Source: Lachnospiraceae bacterium (GTDB lineage: Bacteria; Bacillota; Clostridia; Lachnospirales; Lachnospiraceae). Taken from it: 64,000 bases of DNA. Location of the stretch: positions 975 to 64,974 of the forward strand of contig JAHZAV010000004.1 in NCBI GenBank assembly GCA_019423745.1, read 5' to 3'. Under the pieces are notes generated by a model. That model searched no databases and was not told the DNA's origin. It worked only from the letters and a program-made list of their open reading frames with translations. The translations under genes and the position numbers were made by a program. This document shows, piece after piece, positions 61,631 to 64,000 of this stretch (position 1 is the stretch's first letter; each line of letters begins with the position of its first letter).

Positions 61631-62779
61631 ATGACAATACAGGAAAAAGCATTAGAAATGCATAAAAAGTGGAACGGAAAACTGGAAACCTGCGCCAAAT
61701 CCCGAGTAAACTCAAGAGAGGATCTCTCGATTGCCTATACCCCGGGTGTAGCCGAACCATGTAAAGTAATTGCCGATGATCCGGAAACTGCATATACCTA
61801 TACGATGAAAGCAAACACAGTGGCTGTTGTCTCTGATGGAAGCGCAGTTCTGGGTCTTGGAAATATCGGTGCCCTTGCCGCCATGCCTGTTATGGAAGGA
61901 AAATCTGTACTGTTTAAAGAATTTGGCGGAGTGAATGCGGTTCCTATCTGCCTTGATACACAGGACACCGAGGAAATCATACGAACCGTTGTCAACATTG
62001 CACCCGCTTTTGGCGGCATCAATCTTGAGGATATCAGCGCACCCAGATGTTTTGAAATTGAAGAAAGGCTGAAACAGCTCCTTAATATCCCGGTATTCCA
62101 CGACGATCAGCACGGAACGGCCATCGTAGTACTTGCCGGAATTATTAATGCACTGAAAGTTACAGGAAAGCAAAAAGAAGACGTTAAAGTTGTGGTAAAC
62201 GGCGCTGGAAGCGCTGGCATTGCCATCACCAAACTCCTTCTGACCTATGGATTCTTGCATGTTACTATGTGTGATATCAACGGAATAATCAGCAAAGACT
62301 CTCCAAATCTGAACTGGATGCAAAAGCAAATGACAGAAGTTACGAATCTGGAAAACAAAACCGGCACTCTGGCTGATGCTCTCAATGGAGCAGATATTTT
62401 TGTAGGTGTTTCTGCTCCTGGTATCGTATCAAAAGAAATGGTAGCTTCCATGAACAAGGACGCTATTCTCTTTGCCATGGCCAATCCTGTACCGGAAATC
62501 ATGCCGGATCTGGCAAAAGAGGCCGGAGCCAAAGTAGTAGGAACCGGACGTTCCGATTTTCCAAATCAGGTAAATAATGTGGTTGCTTTTCCAGGTATTT
62601 TCAAAGGTGCTTTAGAAGGACGTGCCACACAGATTACAGAAGAAATGAAACTGGCTGCAGCTCTTGCTATAGCGGGACTTGTTCCTGATGATGAGCTAAG
62701 CGAAACAAACATTCTTCCAGAAGCATTTGACCCTCGTGTTGCCGATGTGGTAAGCCAGGCGGTCCGAGAGCACATTTAA
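61631..62779 (+). CDS. NAD(P)-dependent malic enzyme
   Basis: A 382-aa short-type malic enzyme that turns malate into pyruvate and CO2. SIAYTPGVAEPCKVI, VFHDDQHGTAIVVLAG, VVVNGAGSAGIAI (Rossmann) and FAMANPVPEIMPDLA are diagnostic. The AAGAAGG site is 8 bases before the ATG. It starts a plus-strand operon with the radical SAM gene 5 bases later. Confidence 0.94.
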   Translation: MTIQEKALEMHKKWNGKLETCAKSRVNSREDLSIAYTPGVAEPCKVIADDPETAYTYTMKANTVAVVSDGSAVLGLGNIGALAAMPVMEGKSVLFKEFGGVNAVPICLDTQDTEEIIRTVVNIAPAFGGINLEDISAPRCFEIEERLKQLLNIPVFHDDQHGTAIVVLAGIINALKVTGKQKEDVKVVVNGAGSAGIAITKLLLTYGFLHVTMCDINGIISKDSPNLNWMQKQMTEVTNLENKTGTLADALNGADIFVGVSAPGIVSKEMVASMNKDAILFAMANPVPEIMPDLAKEAGAKVVGTGRSDFPNQVNNVVAFPGIFKGALEGRATQITEEMKLAAALAIAGLVPDDELSETNILPEAFDPRVADVVSQAVREHI

Positions 62780-62784
62780 ATTAT

Positions 62785-63753
62785 ATGGAAAATTCAAATC
62801 CTGTATACTGGGGTGAAAAACGATATCACTCCCTGGACTGGTATATAAAAAATACTTTTGGTGAAAAACTATATAAAATTTCTTTAAACGGACATATGAG
62901 CTGTCCCAATCGTGACGGAACTCTCGGAAAACGTGGCTGCATCTTTTGCAGCCAGGGCGGCTCTGGAGATTTTGCGGCTGATCCTGATCTGTCTATTACC
63001 AGACAGATTGAAACCGGTAAAAAACAGGCAGAGAAGAAATTTAAGGGTACAGGTTATATCGCTTATTTCCAGGCTTACACCAATACCTATGCCCATCCAT
63101 CCTATCTTCGCCAGATTTTTATGGAAGCCATTCTCCACCCCGATATCCGGGTATTGTCCATCGCTACCAGACCGGACTGTCTGGAACCGCCCATTCTGGA
63201 ACTTCTCAGCGAGTTAAATCAGATCAAACCCGTCTGGATTGAACTGGGTCTTCAGACTATCCACGAAAAGAGTGCTGCATTTATTCGTCGTGGGTATCCC
63301 CTTTCTATCTTTGAAGAAGCCACAAAACACCTTCGTGCGCTTGGAATTCCTGTCATTGTCCACACAATTCTCTTCCTCCCAGGAGAGACTCACAGGCAAA
63401 TGTACGAAACAATTTCTTACTTGAACAACACTGACATACAGGGCATCAAACTTCAGCTTCTTCATATACTAAAGCATACAGACCTTGAAAAATATTATGA
63501 AAGCCATCCATTTCACATTCCTGATATGGAGGAATATTTTCAGGTAACCGGTCAGTGTATCTCCATGTTAAGACCAGATATTGTGATTCACAGACTAACC
63601 GGAGACGGTCCAAAACCGCTGCTTATCGCGCCTCTTTGGACAAGAAATAAAAGACTTGTATTAAATCAGATGCAGGCATATCTGAAACGCCAGAATATCT
63701 GGCAGGGAAGGAGTTATGATTCATGGCAGAACCATTTACATTATACAAACTAA
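62785..63753 (+). CDS. TIGR01212-family radical SAM protein (YhcC type)
   Basis: A 322-aa protein. The cluster cysteines are in CPNRDGTLGKRGCIFC (Cys 40, 52, 55), preceded by YWGEKRYHSLDWYIKNTFGE as in this family. YIAYFQAYTNTYAHPSYLR and ELGLQTIHEKSAAFIRRG follow. Members are conserved but their product is unproven. It overlaps the DUF4364 gene by 31 bases. Confidence 0.93.
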   Translation: MENSNPVYWGEKRYHSLDWYIKNTFGEKLYKISLNGHMSCPNRDGTLGKRGCIFCSQGGSGDFAADPDLSITRQIETGKKQAEKKFKGTGYIAYFQAYTNTYAHPSYLRQIFMEAILHPDIRVLSIATRPDCLEPPILELLSELNQIKPVWIELGLQTIHEKSAAFIRRGYPLSIFEEATKHLRALGIPVIVHTILFLPGETHRQMYETISYLNNTDIQGIKLQLLHILKHTDLEKYYESHPFHIPDMEEYFQVTGQCISMLRPDIVIHRLTGDGPKPLLIAPLWTRNKRLVLNQMQAYLKRQNIWQGRSYDSWQNHLHYTN

Positions 63754-64000
63754 TCATATTGTACATGTTAGATAAAGTAGATTTTCCCCTGACAAATTCT
63801 CAAATTTCCGAGTTTATTCTGGACAAAGGCTACACTACTTATTTCAAGCTGCAAAGAGCCATCGCGGAGCTGGGAGAATCCGGATTTATAAGAGAGGAAT
63901 CTACACACAGCAGAACTTTTTATCATCTTACGGAAGAAGGCGCAGAAACCATACAATATTTCCGCAATAAAATCTCTTCTGCAATCCAGTCTGACATTGA
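63723..64000 (+). CDS. DUF4364 family protein, cut by window edge
   Basis: 92 complete codons are visible. ATG 63723 follows AAGGAG inside the end of the radical SAM gene. The start MAEPFTLYKLIILYMLDKVD followed by FPLTNSQISEFILDKGYT is the DUF4364 winged-helix pattern (MAEP-x-TLYKLIILYML). It is a DNA-binding-type fold of unknown target, often found next to TIGR01212 genes in Clostridia. The C-terminus is beyond the window. Confidence 0.9.
   Translation, partial: MAEPFTLYKLIILYMLDKVDFPLTNSQISEFILDKGYTTYFKLQRAIAELGESGFIREESTHSRTFYHLTEEGAETIQYFRNKISSAIQSDI

Noticed and set aside
1..64000. CRISPR arrays, tRNA or rRNA genes, and intact transposases
   Set aside because: No regularly spaced repeats, tRNA cloverleaf or rRNA sequence was recognised by eye, and no complete transposase or integrase frame exists.

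Overview
The window reads as a chromosomal segment of an anaerobic, low-GC gut Firmicute of the Lachnospiraceae type (Blautia / Ruminococcus gnavus / Dorea neighbourhood; genus not fixed from this sequence). Reasons are the clostridial [FeFe]-hydrogenase-rubrerythrin fusion, the rho / L31 / DUF1385 / prmC / prfA block, a DUF4364 gene after a TIGR01212 radical SAM gene, ROK-controlled pentitol genes, a group II decarboxylase very like the R. gnavus tryptophan decarboxylase, and AGGAGG-type ribosome binding sites with ATG/GTG/TTG starts. Most genes lie on the minus strand.

Layout. (1) 1-12.5 kb is a defence-type island, all on the minus strand. It holds a tight operon (Schlafen-group-3/DUF2075 helicase-nuclease, MazG-like pyrophosphohydrolase, HNH nuclease, SAM methyltransferase, Nmad3 protein, small PD-(D/E)XK-like protein). 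It also holds an Abi_2/AbiF-like HEPN gene followed by a small structured RNA with its own promoter and terminator, plus a 1229-aa and a 499-aa protein that each end in a PD-(D/E)XK-like nuclease motif. (2) 12.5-15.6 kb is a graveyard: broken sigma-like and HTH genes of an integrative element, a 14-bp inverted-repeat element, a pair of related repeats, a CorA gene, and a decayed second copy of part of the helicase/HNH/methyltransferase operon. (3) 15.6-20.2 kb holds an XRE membrane regulator, a CYTH protein, two metabolic gene relics, a DUF5808-like membrane protein, and a truncated WYL-regulator head abutting a uracil-DNA-glycosylase-like gene. (4) 20.2-22.3 kb is the hydrogenase-rubredoxin-rubrerythrin fusion behind a consensus promoter. 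(5) 22.4-30.2 kb is a xylitol-type operon (ABC importer, polyol dehydrogenase, xylulokinase) divergent from a ROK regulator. (6) 30.4-36.8 kb is a mix of small house-keeping and hypothetical genes, a chloramphenicol-acetyltransferase-like gene, a small secreted acidic-repeat protein and a sortase-anchored surface protein.

(7) 36.9-43.5 kb holds YedF, two 2-hydroxyacyl-CoA-dehydratase/double-cubane-type proteins, their ATPase activator, a DUF3343 carrier, a cysteine desulfurase and an AraC regulator; two of the transcripts share an upstream motif. (8) 43.6-47.3 kb has an MFS transporter, a LysR regulator and an aromatic amino acid decarboxylase. (9) 47.3-53.4 kb has L25/Ctc, a secreted nuclease, a zinc phospholipase C-like gene, a second xylulokinase, a sugar-binding lipoprotein whose 3' end lies inside a 59-bp palindrome, and a PopT/DUF368 transporter. 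(10) 53.4-64 kb is core: two aminotransferases, DUF2156, prfA, prmC, DUF1385, rpmE, rho, malic enzyme, TIGR01212 radical SAM and DUF4364 (cut by the window edge).

The strongest candidates for something undescribed are the helicase-MazG-HNH-methyltransferase-Nmad3 operon, which also left a decayed paralogous copy 10-12 kb away, and the AbiF-like gene with its downstream 65-70 nt RNA. No tRNA, rRNA, CRISPR array or intact transposase was recognised.
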